Below are positions 1-11,499 of a stretch of 64,000 nucleotides of DNA, piece after piece. A program made the position numbers and the translations under genes. The notes beneath the pieces are model-generated. The model was not told where the DNA came from and ran no database searches. It saw only the letters and a program-made list of their open reading frames with translations. Origin of the DNA: Hesseltinella vesiculosa (lineage: Eukaryota; Mucoromycota; Mucoromycetes; Mucorales; Cunninghamellaceae); NCBI GenBank assembly GCA_002104935.1, contig MCGT01000056.1:1-64000 (forward strand). The letters are read 5' to 3'. Each line of letters opens with the position of its first letter. Position 1 is the stretch's first letter.

Positions 1-3000
1 GAGATCTTCACCGAAGGGCAAGAACCATTGATGCACGCTGACGTGCCCAGGTTGAGGCGACCACCTTTTTTTTTTGGATGCATGATACATGAGCCACAAA
101 ATGGACATGTCATTGAAGTACGATGCTCATTGACGATAAGCGACACACCATGTCTCTGAGCAACGCGCCGGTGCCACTTCCCGCCAACACGCATATGGCC
201 ACCAATACGCGAGCCGACACCAGATCCACAGTTGCCGATGGCACGAATCAATTGGTTGGGCTTGTGGCGTCTTTGTTCTTGGATCACCATGCCTTCACGG
301 ACAAGTGGGGTATGCCAATCTAAGAAGCGACGGGCACGACCGATCCATGGTGCGGCATAAAATGCCTGCACGGCGGCACTTGCTTCTTGCGTTTTGGCAT
401 ACCGCGCCAACAGGTCGTCGTGGGTTGTACAAAAGGTCATGGCATTCTTTGCAAGTAAGGCTTCAGAGTCACTGATTCTGGCGGCCTGGACGAATAAAAG
501 CCATCAGTGGTTCGCTCAAGACACTTTGACCCACACAACCTGGCAATTTTTTTTCTTACCTTTTTCCGTTTTTGAAGTTTTTTCATAAAGTGAAACGTGC
601 CAGTCCTCCAGTGCAAATCCTTGGCTGTTGTCGTTGTGGCCTTTGGTAACTTGACAAATTCACCTTTCATGATGGTAGACAATTGTTGCGCAGAATGGGT
701 GACCGTGGTCGCAAAAGACACTATCCCATAATCTGTGCCGCTGACAACGGTATGCTCAAGGTCAACGGTGCCAATTTCGGTCTCGCAAGGATCCTCCTCC
801 GTCCTTGTTGGTTGGCGTGAGCACGGTGGGTGTGGTGGCGGCTGTTGTCCATGGCCTTCGCAGGTTTTTTTCGCGGCAGATTTGTCGCTTTGTTCCTAAA
901 GCAAAAGTGTGAATGCCTCTTTTTTTTTTTTTGCAAATGCACTGACATAATTCCATTACTACTTACCTTTTGATGCAAGTATTTCATCTTTCGCTTTTCT
1001 GCCAACTTGTCGAGGATGTCGTGTTTCGCCTTAATGGCTTCCCGTTTTTGCTCCTTGAGAATGCGCTCGGCCTTGACGTCGTCATGACGTTCTTGTTTGA
1101 ACCTTTCGTCCCCGTATCCTCGTGTCAGCTTGTCCTTCATATTTTTGCCAAGATCAGACAAGGATGCTGTGGCGATTCTTGCAGATTTACTTTGGACATC
1201 GCGTTCTTTTTCCAGGTTCTTGATACAGAGGTCAAGTTCGTCAATGGATTCTTGAACAGGCACCGATCCAGGAGCAGTCTTGCCCATACCACGCAGTTTT
1301 CGTTCTTCATACACAGACTTTTGGCGAGGCTTCATCGTCGTACCGCGCAATGCTACATCCCCAGACCCATGAATGTCGATATGGTGGATGAATTGGATAC
1401 CGTTTTTACTGCAGATTTGTTCGACCTTGTCCATATTGAAGAGGCAAGCAAAGACGTCGTTCTTTTGATGCCGTGCCTGGGCAGCCGAGCCGATCCCTTT
1501 CTCCTTGACATTGATGTGCTTCCCGAGAAGCTCGTGGACACTTGGTGCATCAAGTGAGAGGCTGTAGGTGGTCCCTGCAGAAACAGATGGACATGCTTCC
1601 ATGGTGAACTTGTCATAACCAACCACCGAAGGACTTCATTGCCAAAGAGTATAATGTTCAAGCGGTGGCATTTGGGTGCGTTTTCGCAAGGGATGTATGG
1701 CTTCAGCGTGTTGAACACTAACTTCATGGCGCGAACTTCTTTGTCGATGAGCTGGAGCTTCTGGGTATGCTTTTTCAGGGACGTATCTTGAAGAGTGACA
1801 TCTGATTCGCTGAAGAGCAGCTTCATGGTGATCCCTTGCAATGATCGCATTCGCCTTGCTGACACATCTGCTTCAGAAGGCTCCTCATGGTCTTCAACAT
1901 TACGCCCATCGGAATCGAGATCATCACTGAGCGCAGCCGCATCGGCATCTGTGGCAATAGAAACATCAGTGGAGCTCTAGAAAAAAAAAAGCATAAGAGT
2001 TTTCGTGCATTTTTTTTTTTTTTTTTTTTTTTTGCAAACCTGGGCTTCAACAGAACTGGAATGTTTGCTCGAGATGATTTGCTTTCGTTCTTTCTTGTAA
2101 AAATCCTATAGAAGAGATATAAAAGAATGCATCCCAAAGAAGTCCAAACTTACCATTTTTTCTTGTAGATTGCTCATACGGCGATCAAATCCAGCTTGTT
2201 GACGTTCGTTCAGTGCTCCACGGCTCCGTTTCTTGCTCATTTCTTTAGCTTTCCTTCTCAGTGCATTTCTCGTGTTGCAATACAGGGCCTTCATCTTCTT
2301 GGCGGGGTCGTCGTGCAGCTATTATCACAAAAAAAAAAAAAGTCAGGCACCTTTTTTTTATATCTCTCTCCCCGTTATTAGCCATACCGCACAAGCATTG
2401 TCACGCTTCTTTTTCGCAAAAGACTTTTTCATGTTGGTGTGGCGCTGTTCTCGAGTAGGGGCGAGCCAAAGGCGCAATAGCAGGCGCACAAGGTATCTTG
2501 TCATTTTCACAAAGGACTTTCCAGCGAGGATATTCTTAAATGATGTATCCAGTTTGTTGTGGTATACGGACCGGACGTTTGAAGTCATCAACTTGCTTGG
2601 GGGGTCAAAGGACCAGTCCACTGCTAGGTGAGACTCCAATTGGGATGGCTGGTTTTTGTGCTCTCGCGCGTATGGCCAAAGTGGGAGGAATAGAGGTATT
2701 GGATATGCTGTATTCCAAACACGTCGTTGCAAGAGCTGCTTGTGGGCGGTGGGAGAGTGGAAAACTGCCCGTCCTTGACTTGATCCAGGTTGCGCTGAGC
2801 AAAGGAGGGTAAGAGGTTGCTAACAGTGACACGCCCAGGAACGCTTGCTACAAAAAAAAAAAAATGAGCGCCAGGCTTGCTGTCTATTAAGCTATGCTTA
2901 CCGCTGGTGTACCAGTCCGCGTTTGGATTGGTGGCGTACTTTAGAACACTTGTGTGTAACAGTGTGAACATGTCACGGGAATACTTTGTGACTGCGATGC

Positions 3001-3505
3001 GTGCGTCCTTGATGGTAGACAGTACATTGCTCAAAGCCTCTGGTGATTCGTTGATCGCTGGAAGCAAGATTTGGCGAAGAGACTTGTGGGCGACTCTGAT
3101 CTCCTCTTTCTGCGTTGGTTTTGTGGGCTGGGAGGGCGAGGTGGTCTTGGATGAGGAGGCCGTTGGCGCTGGGATCATCGCCGCCAGTTCATCATAGTGG
3201 TGATTAATGTAGCCCCTCCAAGTGTCTAAAAAATGGAAGCGCTTGTGATAATTGGGAGCAAACCATGGCGCTGTTTTTCCGCAAAGTTGATCGATATTGA
3301 GGAGGAGGCCTTTTGGCAAGCGTTGTTTACCAAGAAGATCAGCTTTCAGCTTGTCACGGTCCTTGTGCTTCCTGAGCTGGTCGGTGAGGAAATGCTTGAT
3401 TTGGGTATTCAAAGCTTCAATAGCTTCCTCAGTGGATGTAATGGTAAGGGCTGGTTTTGTCGTGGATCGTGTATCCTCAATTTGTGTAGATCTTTTGCGA
3501 CCCAT
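1..3505 (-). CDS. Fanzor-type (TnpB-related) RuvC nuclease, partial, possibly decaying
   Basis: The gene enters at a Met near 3505 and leaves the window at base 1. Near its C-terminus the translation reads GNCGSGVGSRIGGH, then VNEHRTSMTCPFCGS, which is the Fanzor/TnpB region of glycine-rich segment, N-E-x-x-T-S and first zinc-ribbon Cys pair. A candidate RuvC-I motif, SGTDYGIV, lies near 740. The RuvC-III Asp would lie beyond the edge. Supported introns have GTAAG-type donors, for example the ones ending at the exons that start near 2035, 1978, 897 and 493. In the middle is a lysine-rich helical stretch, as in other family members. Two places, about 2620-2800 and about 1620-1640, need a change of frame that I could not explain with GT-AG introns, so the copy may be broken. 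Family membership comes from motifs only. The nuclease role is known for relatives and inferred here. Confidence 0.7.
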
Positions 3506-3778
3506 GGTGTTCAGATGAAAAAAAAAAAAAAAAGAGGGGGGGGGAATAAATGGCACGCGCGGAGTGAAACATGCATGAACGAGATGAGAGGGTGAGACCA
3601 TGTTGGTGATGCCACAGGATTTTCAGTGACCAGCACATTGGAAGAAACCCTTTTTACACGCAAACCAAACAATTATTGCACGCCAACCTGATTCCAGTGC
3701 ACGTCATTGACTTTCAGTAGGCACAAACCTGCTTCCATGTGCACGCAATCTTTTTGCGACTTATTTTTTTTTATGGCC
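3506..3778. other. Promoter side of the Fanzor gene and transposon-terminus-like repeats
   Basis: This stretch has no convincing gene. It starts with an A/T and G homopolymer run upstream of the Fanzor start. From about 3655 it holds short scattered copies of CACGCAAACC and CAGTGCACGT. The same words make up the termini of the IS630-like copies near 22400 and 26250, so this is probably the end of a related, degraded transposon. Confidence 0.45.
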
Positions 3779-4527
3779 TCACACGACTGCCAGTAGCAAG
3801 TGAGAGAGACAAGTAAAAAAAAGATGGCAGTTGTTCCTAATTGGATTGCAGCCATTCCCTTTCGTGTCCACCCTTTTTTTTTCTAAGATTTTATTCAGAA
3901 TGACAGGAGAATCCCGAGCTTCAGCGTGCAACTCCACCTTCTTAAACGTCATCTTCATTTCGTGCTTGAGGAAATTGTTTACAGCTGACCGCTTAATTTC
4001 CAGACCGACGAAATCCTTTGTCAACCCGTCTATCGCTTCATCAATTGTTGCTGCTGGGTTATCATCGAATAGGGCTGTCAAATATGCCTTATGGCTCTCA
4101 TTCAATACTGGTTTTCTTCCTCCATGTTGCTTCCTCATGAGACCCTCGTCACTATGTTTTCTAAAAGCTTCCACCCACCGTTGGGCTGTGCGAGGCACCT
4201 TGAGTCCATACTTAGCAGCAATGACTGTAGTTGGTATTTGGGGTTTTTCCAGGCACTCGTCAACGATGATCTTCTTGAATTCATATGAGTAGTGCTCTCC
4301 TTTTTTTTTGGGGGGGGGGGTCCCGTTTGCTGTTTGGAAGGCTGCTCTGGCTTCATGTCAGTCTCAGGAACAGGGGCAATTTGCTGCTGCATGAGTTGCC
4401 GGTGATCGTCAAACGACGTGATCCCCTCGACTTCCATCCTGACATCCTCAACAGCCACGGCATCGTCACCATGCTCATTAAGCACATGTCCCTTACCATC
4501 CTCATATATAAACTGAAATGGCATCAC
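3779..4527 (-). pseudogene. IS630/Tc1-like transposase, N-terminal half only
   Basis: Two overlapping frames together give the helix-turn-helix half of an IS630/Tc1-like transposase. Residues typical of the DNA-binding part are PRTAQRWVEAFRKH, GGRKPVL and the segment ending at KVELHAEARDSP, which normally precedes the catalytic domain. The frame changes at a T9/G10 homopolymer near 4301-4320, so the copy cannot be translated straight through. No DDE domain follows: the reading frame ends soon after LNKILEKK near 3885. The upstream part (4340-4527) is acidic and glutamine-rich and I do not recognise it. It is likely a dead, 3'-truncated insertion. Confidence 0.6.
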
Positions 4528-4750
4528 AAAAAAAGAAAACTAGTCGAGACAAAGCGAAAAGAAAAGACCAGCATCAAAAGAGCTAGAATCTGACAATTTG
4601 AATAGCCAGGGCGACATTTTGCTACTGTATTCCAGGGCGACTTTTCGGCTTGCATTTTTGGTCAATTCAAAATGGAAAACATGTCATTTCAAAAAGAAGT
4701 GTGTGACAAATATTTTTATCAGAACGACGGTTGAAAGTGGTTTGACTGTA

Positions 4751-5519
4751 CACTCTTTCCATGAGTAAGTGGCGGCTCTCCTGGAAGACAGGTGGCGGAC
4801 TTTGGATTTCCGAGTGTCGCACAAACCATGATAAATTTGGCGCAGGATTTTTTTTTTTTGTCGTAGATATTTTTTTTTCGTGTCGTCATCGACTTGTCGT
4901 GCGACAAACTGCTACTTAAATACAACTACATAGGGGTCCTATGGAAGCAGTCATTGATGCGGGGAGAAGAATTACCGATAAAGCCATGCAGATCCTTGAT
5001 AGAAACATCATTCCACGCCGCTTTGACGATGCGGCCGACCAGAACTGCTCAATCGGATCGAGCTCAGGAGAATAGGTTGGAAGATGCATGTATCGATACC
5101 CACGATTCCTGATGAAGCTATCGATGGCCTTGGATTGATGACTTGGTGCATTGTCCATCACCAAATAGCAGCCGTCAAATTCTGGATGTTGGTCCATAGT
5201 ATTCATGACCTCATTCAAGAAGGCGATGTAGTGATAAGTGTTTGTGCCGATGCCAATGTGTTTGTAGGTAACTTGATCAAGTTGCTTTTTTTGTTCCTTG
5301 TAGGCGGACTTGCCATGCTGATTTGAACAACACCAGAAGCACAAGGACCAAGGATCGTGGAAAAAGGCAACTTTCTCAAAATGCGACATTATGCATTTGG
5401 TCATCCTGACAAAAAAAAAAAATGTTGCGCCAAATTTGTCTTAGCTTGTGCGACACTCGAAAATCCAAAGTCCGCCACCTGTCTTCCTTGAAAGCCGCCA
5501 CTTATTCATGGAAAGAGTG
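4751..5519. mobile_element. Small TA-flanked Tc1/IS630-like element with long inverted termini
   Basis: The left end (4751-about 4845) and the reverse complement of the right end (about 5425-5519) are nearly the same sequence for about 95 bp. Both begin CACTCTTTCCATGA and contain the core GGCGGACTTTGGATTT and GTGTCGCACAA. A TA dinucleotide abuts both ends (4749-4750 and 5520-5521), as expected for a Tc1/mariner/IS630-type target duplication. The 769-bp length is too short for a full transposase, and only its catalytic end is present inside. It reads as an internally deleted, formerly non-autonomous copy. Confidence 0.8.
4916..5404 (-). pseudogene. DDE transposase catalytic fragment inside the TA-flanked element
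   Basis: The frame holds the second and third parts of an IS630/Tc1 DDE domain: YLVMDNAPSHQSKAI with the second catalytic Asp, and LPTYSPELDPIEQFW with the final Glu. The DNA-binding half and the first catalytic Asp block are missing, and after IEQFW the natural C-terminus continues in another frame (VKAAWND...). It lies wholly within the inverted termini of the 769-bp element. It cannot encode a working transposase. The N-terminal fragment at 3779-4527 is not its missing half in order, because it lies downstream on this strand. Confidence 0.7.
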
Positions 5520-5723
5520 TAAATAAGAGTGAAGCAAAAAAAAAAAACTAAATCTTTGGCGCCTCACGACATACTTTGATCCTCCCAGGTGACATCCCCA
5601 ATTTGGAAGACTGGTTTCCAAAAGTGGGACGAGACGAGACGCCGCAATTTTTTAAAATCACAAAAAAAGATTTCATATTTCATACAGTACATATTCATAT
5701 TTATTAAAGCATAGTTAAAGAAG

Positions 5724-6565
5724 TTACATTTGATGACCTTGCATCTTACATACAAGTTCGTTGTTTTGATCCCAATAAAAATTTGTTGAAAAAGGAGCAT
5801 TCCCTGATGATTGCAACGCAGAGATTTCTAATGGAGGCCAGCTTTGGTGAATAGGGAACATATTGAACGTAGGTGAAGGAGCGAATTGTTGAAAAATTCC
5901 AAACTGGGTGCTTGATACGGGATAAAGGAAATCTGTGTTCAACTGGGGATGTTTTAAATCATGCGAAGGTAGCGTGAGTGAAGTCGGTGAACCGATGGAT
6001 GGTGGTACAGGCTTAGAAGGGTAATTTATTTTGCTGCAGCCATCGGGTATTGGTTTGCATGAACGCAAAGGGGGCTTCTTCCTTTGTTGAGCAGACTGGC
6101 CTGGCTGTGTTGGAGAGCCACTGGTTTCGTACTGTGGCCTTTTGCGACGAACCGGTGATATTGATTTTTGTGCATGTTTGGTCAGGGCAACATGCTCTTT
6201 TCGTAGGCGCTTTATGATACTGGTGTATGATGCGTCTCGTTGGACTGCCTTGTTCACTGTTGCAGACAATATGAGTTTACTCGCTTCTCTCTGACTGTGA
6301 ACACATACCAAATTCTAAGGACTTTGCCACAATCATATTCTTGCTCGGGCGCCTCGCATTGGTTATTCCAGGCAGTGCTTGCGCAAGCTGTTGAAATTTA
6401 CAATTCAGTCCCTCTCTTCGCTGTCTTTCCAATGCATTATGGGCAATCCTTTTGTCTGCGTTGGTATGACTAAAATCGTGGCGTTAGCCGAAAGCTTTCC
6501 AGATTCACGACTCACCTTTCGTTCACAACGCTAACTGCATTCGCATTTTCAGGCTGTTTCAGCAT
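5724..6565 (-). CDS. Basic helix-loop-helix transcription factor
   Basis: Three exons (6565-6516, 6469-6309, 6256-5724) join in phase to 247 residues with GTGAGT and GTATGT donors. Residues about 20-80 form a bHLH domain. The basic part reads NALERQRREGLN with the Glu and Arg that contact E-box DNA. Helix 1 is KFQQLAQALP, the loop carries RRPSK, and helix 2 is IVAKSLEFV. The first intron separates the short N-terminus from the domain, and the second cuts the end of helix 2. The remaining 150 residues are rich in Pro, Ser and Gln and look disordered, as in many fungal activators. DNA binding in the nucleus as a dimer is inferred from the domain. I cannot assign an orthologue. The 5519-5724 gap is its 3' flank. 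Confidence 0.85.
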
Positions 6566-6953
6566 TTCTAGTCAACCAAGGAGAAAGAAAGAGGAAAAAA
6601 GACAACAGACATATTTCTTTTATACCAGTGCATTTCTGTTGGAAGATCATTGCCATAAATGAAATTGTCTCGAACTTTAATGAAAGGATATTACAGAAAG
6701 ATATGCTTCTCACACATTTAGTATAATGCTCATCAGCATCATTTTGGCACATGGCCAAATATGTCCACATACTGATCGGCTGTCAGGTGTGGACAAAAAA
6801 AGGAAATTTCTCAAACCTTCCATCTCGTGTCCCCGTCCTGCGCGCGAGCCAGTCTTTTCTTCGCATCAAACTTGCATTGAGTTGTACGCGATCATTTTGA
6901 AGATGGAAATCCTTAAAAGCATGTGGAAAATGTGGCTTTTTAATTTAGTTTGA
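6566..6953. other. Intergenic stretch, no gene seen
   Basis: This lies between the bHLH start and the GDT1 stop. Short open frames on both strands show no family motif and no splice-consistent extension. It presumably carries the bHLH promoter and the GDT1 3' end. Confidence 0.5.
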
Positions 6954-8066
6954 TTAATTCAATACGTGGAATGAATAAAAGAATCCAAACATAAGAAACA
7001 GAATGGCCCCTGACAAAGTTACTAAGACATAACTGTTAGCGCTCAGGGGGAGGGAGACATGCAAAAACCTACCTGTTCGCACTGAAATCTTACTTGCTAG
7101 TAAACGTCCTCCTAGAACAGCTACACCTGTACAGAGACTGTGGCCAATAATGACACCTGCTGTGACCCAATAGACATCCTGCAGTACAATATTAGTATAA
7201 AAGTTTTGATGGTGGGTGGTCTGGCAGAATAAAAACGCTTACGTTTGCTGCGGCCAGTGCAATGGTCGAGATTTGTGATCGATCACCCCACTCGCCCAGA
7301 AAAGTTAGTACAAACGTTTGCACAAATACAGGAGAGAATACGAGCTGCATCAAATTGATCAACCCTTCTTTTGCGCGATTCAATGGCGAAGTGAGCTTGC
7401 GTTGGCTTTCTGCTGCTTCCAGGCCACCAACTTCCAATGCTTCCAAATGCTTGGAGCGGTCACGGTCCTCAGCTTCTTTCAACTCTTCTTCGACTTCTTG
7501 CATCTCTTCATTGGCTTCATTAGGGTCCATTTTGTAGCCTTCATAAAGCATACGGATACCAAAACTGAAGAAGAGTAAAGCTGCCAAAACATCAGTGAAC
7601 TTTTTGGGGATTAAATTGGGCAGCACATGACCAAGTGCAGCAGAGAGGATAGACATGATAACCAAGGAGATAAATGCACCAGAAAACACAACGATTCGAG
7701 AATGCTTCATTGCCATGATAGCCGCAATCAAAAATGTTTTGTCACCAATCTCAGAAACAATGATCATCATAAGCGAGAGTAGTAGCGATTGCTGATGCTC
7801 GTTTGCTGCTTCATTATCAAAGGTATCTTGCCATGCAAACGAGGAATTTTCTTTTGTCATCTGTGTCGTTGAGGTTACATCATCGAGCTAATGTGTTGGA
7901 TGATGTGCAGAGGAGGAAACCATTTATTTTCAGTTGAGCGTCTTTGAAACAAGCGAGTTTATGTATCTTCTTCTCTTACATTTTCAGTAGAATGATCTAA
8001 TTGTGCCTGGCAGCACCAAACGAATGCAACTAATACAAGCAAACCAAACCTACTTCTTGTATTCAT
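6954..8066 (-). CDS. GDT1: Gdt1/TMEM165-family Golgi Ca2+/Mn2+ transporter
   Basis: Four exons (8066-7980, 7887-7243, 7178-7073, 7021-6954) give 301 residues in phase. The first exon encodes a signal peptide (LLVLVAFVWCCQAQ). The family's two hallmark motifs are present: EIGDKT in the first half and EWGDRS in the second. Each sits in a bundle of three membrane helices, separated by an acidic coiled linker (EEELKEAEDRDRSKH). The last two exons supply GHSLCTGVAVLGGR and a final hydrophobic helix. Family members exchange Ca2+ or Mn2+ for protons in the Golgi and supply Mn2+ to glycosyltransferases. That role is inferred here by family. The signal-peptide exon is easy to miss because an in-frame ATG also starts exon 2. 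Confidence 0.92.
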
Positions 8067-8139
8067 GATGAAAAGCCGAAAGAAAAAGGGGATTTGCAAA
8101 AAAAAAAAAAAAAGTTTTATTGGCTGCTTAGGGGTCCAA

Positions 8140-11070
8140 TCATGAGTGGAGCCGTCTTCGTGAGATCAGGAAATTGCGCCAACCATGACGCTGCTGTTCA
8201 ACGGTGGGCAGCGTGCCATCCAATTGCAAGGCATGGTCTAAGGATCGGAATACTTCGTCGTTGATGTAGTAGGCTTGGAAAAGAAGCTCGAACACATGCA
8301 GCCTTTCTTCTAGCTGATTCATCCTACCCTGTACCGACCCAGCAGAATCATCCCTGCCATCGTCATCTCTAGCCTCTTTCCGTCCAGCGCCAAGAACCAT
8401 TGCATGAGTGCTTGCATCGGTGAAACCAAGGGCAGATTCTAATCGTCGGTGAAGAGGGTGAATAATAGGGACGTTGATATTTTCGGGAAAACGTGATTTT
8501 AGGTTGTAGAGCAGCGATCGTCTCATTTGACCCATGGACCACCGATGAATGACACCCCACGGAGATCGAGGACGGTAGCCAAATAAACATGTTTGAAGAC
8601 CAAGGATCAAACCAAAGATGCCACCAATGATACCCATTGCGTTCACAAGTGTAAACGCACGCTGCTCACGAAGAACAGTAACCTCGTAGCTTGCTGGAAA
8701 CACGTGTAATGAACCGAGAGGCTGAGGTTCAGTTGCGTACACAGTTGTAACAGTTTCTGACACTGCCTTGCTTTCAATTTCATAGGTCCGCTTGTGAACT
8801 GTTGTGATGCCGATGTAATTCCAAAAATATGTCGATTTGATTTCTTCCCGTTCAATGATGGCGAAACTACTTGTGCTACCAACATTCGGATTGAGATCAA
8901 AAGAGTTTTCCGTTCGTAGATTTTCTTCTTCTGCTGATTGAAACTGAGCATCCTCGCTTTCACTGTACCATGAAAAAGGTAACGCATATGGGTCGCTTAT
9001 ATGGTACACAGGGAGATTCGGGTTATGGTACTTGTTGTAAAATACAAGATGGAGGTGGGATATGTTGGACGGAAGCCGATCGCCATAATAGTAAAATTTG
9101 AGGTAAGATCCATTGCTTATCACACGATCGTTTGTGCGCCCCAGACGAAATGTAGGTGGGGCACGGAAAAGGTAGCATCTCAGAGCCGTGCCGTAATAAT
9201 TCAATCCTGTTTCCACATTTTTGGAAATGTCTATAAGATATTCTGAACAAGAATCACCAAAATCTGTAGCGCACTGAATATATGGCCAATTAACACTGTT
9301 GTCGCTTGTCCACCCATCAAAACAAAAGCGAATGTCTGTTCCCGCACGCACAAATAATAAGTAGGAATGTTGAATAATAAAAAATGAGAGGTGTAACTTT
9401 CGTCTAACCTGGGACGTCAACAGTGTAGTGATCGTTATGGACGTAGTACTTTTGATCAATAATTGGACTATTGCGAACCTGAAGGACAAGTACAGCGATG
9501 ATTGTTAGGAACATGGCAAGAAACGTAACACGAAAAATCAAACGGCTGATTTCAGCCCATGCAGGTTCTCCAGGCCTATCATTTCATCCAAAAAAAGCTT
9601 CAGCTTTTGCCAATGCTTTTTTCGTATACATTACCTTGGATTCCAAACGTCGGATCTCATTCGCTTGGTGCATTGATAGAACGCTGTCTGCAGCTTCTTG
9701 AAGGCAAAATAGCCGCCTGTCAAAGCTGCGGCAACTAAAAACGCCAGAACAGCTGACATGCCACAGATGAAAGCCAAACTAGTTCCTGTTTCATTTGAAC
9801 TATCTCCAGTAGGCACCCAATTTCCCTGCAGCGCATCAAACACGTATATACCATCGTAAATTGTATGGTAATTGATACCTTCAAATATTGAAAAAGCATT
9901 GTCAGGTTTTTTTATGTCATATTTGTTCAACCATTTGACTCCTGCCCATTACCAAATCCAATAACCATTTTCGAGTCATTGACAGAGGCTGCTGAAGCAA
10001 AGGACCGAGGAAAAGGTTGGAAAGGTGATGGGTCTGGAATCTTCCACTGCCAAAGAGCAGTATCCAGTACGGCAGTCATGTCTGCAGTATCGCCTCCAGC
10101 AGAGATGTAGGTCTGGAATGGCTGTGCAGCGCCGTCTTGACCTCCACATATGACAACTTTATCCCCTTTAACTTCAAAATACTGTAATTAATCTAAACTA
10201 GATATTACATGTAATCCTTACTTGTTACAGAGCTATGATAGGCACGAGATACAGGAATCTTCTCACCTTCCAGAGTTCTGTTTGACCAATTTTGACTGAT
10301 AGTATCATATGTCAAGGCGATGTCCATATTTGCCAATATCTTTGACATTATGGCATTAGATGTATAGTTACCGATGCAGTCATAGCCGCCTAGTATTAGT
10401 AAAATCCCTGAACTTTGTAAATGATTAGAAATTAGCCCTCTTCTTTACATGGGTGAGTGCGATACCTTAGCATGTTTGCTGAGTGACCGCAGCGAGATTT
10501 CCACCAAGGTGAGGGCAGTTGCAAAGGCATCCAATTGTTTGATAGAACGTCGTACCTCCAAAAGTCATTGACTGCACCTGATACATTCATACCGCCAAAG
10601 ACATATACCGTTTTCATATCTTCTCCAAGTGTTGCAGTATGCCAATATCGTTCCAGCGGTATATTGCTGTTTTGACTGGCTTGTAATGGAGTCCACTGTT
10701 TATATAACAAATCAAATTTGTAATATCTAAGAAGTTCTGTCGAATTGTAGGCTGAGGCGCTGTTTGTTTTTGAGAAGGATGGATGATGACCGCCAAATGC
10801 ATAAAGGTACTGTCCAGAAGGATATATTAACTGGCTGTATATGAGAACTGGAGAAGCTGATGGATCGGTTTTCACTTGAGTCAGCTCTTTCGGGTCAATT
10901 GAGGATGGAAGTTGCCACAGCGCTTCCATATTCCAAGGTGAGACCCCATAAAATCCTCCATACACATAAATGCTGTTATTTACATTAATTGCTGCTGCTC
11001 CATACATTGGTCTATCTGTAGACCGTAACTCCTGACCTGCAGGATTCGATGTAAGTTGTTCCTCGTTCAT
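8140..11070 (-). CDS. Kelch-repeat protein with C-terminal membrane module, 878 aa
   Basis: Six exons (11070-10449, 10407-10229, 10181-9953, 9878-9635, 9575-9409, 9335-8140) join in phase. Residues about 15-380 are kelch repeats, with blades marked by SIYVYGG, YLYAFGG, TVYVFGG, LLILGGYD and VVICGGQDG. A membrane helix follows (FICGMSAVLAFLVAAA), then a second helix (FRVTFLAMFLTIIAVLVL) about 60 residues on. Next come about 260 residues with several Cys and N-glycosylation sequons, a third hydrophobic stretch (MGIIGGIFGLILGL) and a cytosolic tail with a predicted coil. I do not recognise the C-terminal module. One donor (GTAACA) is weak. No signal peptide is visible at the chosen Met, and a transposase remnant begins just upstream, so a 5' exon could be missing. 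Confidence 0.78.
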
Positions 11071-11499
11071 TCGGGTTGGAATTAAATTCGATTCGAAAAA
11101 AAGTACAACAGTAGATTTTGTTAAGGGTAGTATTTCGATAAAAAAATGAAAAGGAAGGAAGCAAGGGGTAAGACTGTGGGGTGTACCCAAGAAAAGGAGT
11201 GCTCTCCTTTTTTTTTATTGCAGGGAGGTTCAGCTCTGTTTACCCCTTTCCATTGCTTGGTCCAATGTGAGATACGTCTACAGAATTATTATCAACAAAA
11301 GCGGAATTGGTCTCGGAAACGGCACTTTCACTGTACCTATCCTACCTCTAGGAATAGGCTCTTCAAGCTTTTTTTTTTTTTTTTTGCGAAATTACATGTT
11401 GCACAAAACAGCACAAACTTCCAGAATCGTGCTGAAAACGACTGCAGTCATATCTATTCGTTCCTTAATTAGCAGCGTGCCTTTCCTTTACTGCATTGT

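Noticed and set aside
970..1557. 195-codon plus-strand frame
   Set aside because: It is the reverse of the lysine/glutamate-rich exon of the left Fanzor gene and contains no domain.
8140..9489. Separate membrane-protein gene next to the kelch gene
   Set aside because: Introns at 9634-9576 and 9408-9336 join it in phase to the kelch part with no other start, so one gene is simpler.
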